Under the pieces are notes generated by a model. That model was not told the DNA's origin and did no database searches. It saw only the letters and a list, made by a program, of their open reading frames with translations. Of a stretch of 6,243 nucleotides of DNA, positions 6,004 through 6,243 are shown one piece after another. The DNA is taken from positions 1-6,243 of the forward strand of contig JAUWCF010000062.1 of the NCBI GenBank assembly GCA_030609445.1. Direction: 5' to 3'. Origin of the DNA: Thermoplasmatota archaeon (lineage in GTDB: Archaea; Thermoplasmatota; E2; DHVEG-1). Made by a program: the position numbers and the translations under genes. How positions within the stretch are numbered: position 1 is the stretch's first letter; each line of letters begins with the position of its first letter.

Positions 6004-6243
6004 CTAGAGTTTGATCAACTTATATGAGGATGATCCTAATCCAATCTCCTCACCATATTTTATTTGTTTTAAAGGGCTAATATGGTTTTCTTTTTCAAAA
6101 ACATCAGGTTTTACATCATGTATAAGATCAAGTGATGCTTTATCTATTGCCACAGGATCATCAGATACTAAATAACCAATATCGGGACATATAACAGGTC
6201 CTGCGAATGGATCACAATCACAGGATCTAGCAATACGCTTCAA
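6004..6243 (-). CDS. DUF362 family protein, C-terminal part (5'-truncated by window edge)
   Basis: Reads leftwards on the minus strand from the window edge to a TAG at 6006-6004, giving 79 visible residues. The frame is open to the last base. The TTG at the edge is simply the first visible codon, since the family domain begins well before it. Recognised by SCDCDPF (7-13), PVICPDIGYLVSDDPVAIDK (16-35), which is the characteristic DUF362 segment, and the closing GEEIGLGSSSYKLIKL. DUF362 proteins are cysteine-containing, often associated with 4Fe-4S ferredoxin domains, and of unsettled function. Any such domain here would lie in or beyond the missing part. It is convergent with the carbonic anhydrase gene, so the two are not in one operon. 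The family call is confident; the role is unknown. Confidence 0.85.
   Translation of the reverse strand: MKRIARSCDCDPFAGPVICPDIGYLVSDDPVAIDKASLDLIHDVKPDVFEKENHISPLKQIKYGEEIGLGSSSYKLIKL

Noticed and set aside
6241..6243. TTG at the window edge as start codon of the minus-strand gene
   Set aside because: The DUF362 domain is longer than the visible part and the frame is open at the edge, so this is an internal codon of a truncated gene.

Overview
The window looks archaeal. A valyl-tRNA synthetase of the archaeal/eukaryotic architecture lies behind an A/T-rich TATA-like element, the genes carry Shine-Dalgarno (SD) sites, and two secreted proteins at the left end are rich in N-glycosylation sequons. 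Base composition is clearly AT-rich. The style of the secreted protein (short lysine-led signal peptide followed by a poorly conserved beta-rich body) and of the other genes would fit an uncultured euryarchaeal or Thermoplasmatota lineage. That placement is inference and has low confidence.

Layout, left to right. Positions 1-114 hold the last 37 codons of a beta-rich, probably exported protein. It is followed 41 nt later by a complete 234-residue secreted protein of unknown function (156-860) with a run of six glycines. A 305-nt gap (861-1165) contains a pyrimidine-rich tract, weak inverted repeats and a TATA-like element. Valyl-tRNA synthetase (valS, most likely 1178-3886) comes next. It is followed, after a 1-nt gap, by a 35-residue single-pass membrane protein (3888-3995) that is short enough to be easily overlooked. 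A second TATA-like element and SD then lead into a two-gene unit: a 12-helix transporter of the oxalate/formate antiporter (OFA) family (4057-5406) and a beta-class carbonic anhydrase (5441-5974). The right edge (6004-6243, minus strand) is the C-terminal part of a DUF362 family protein, convergent with the carbonic anhydrase and cut by the window edge.

How they work together. valS is housekeeping and charges tRNA-Val. The OFA transporter and carbonic anhydrase are 34 nt apart with no visible promoter between them. They are plausibly co-transcribed, linking carboxylate exchange to CO2/bicarbonate interconversion, although the transporter substrate cannot be read from sequence. The most unusual points are a valS signature loop reading PMHAS where KMSKS is expected, and the tiny membrane protein tightly coupled to valS. 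I see no mobile element, CRISPR array, tRNA or rRNA, and no convincing new multi-gene system.
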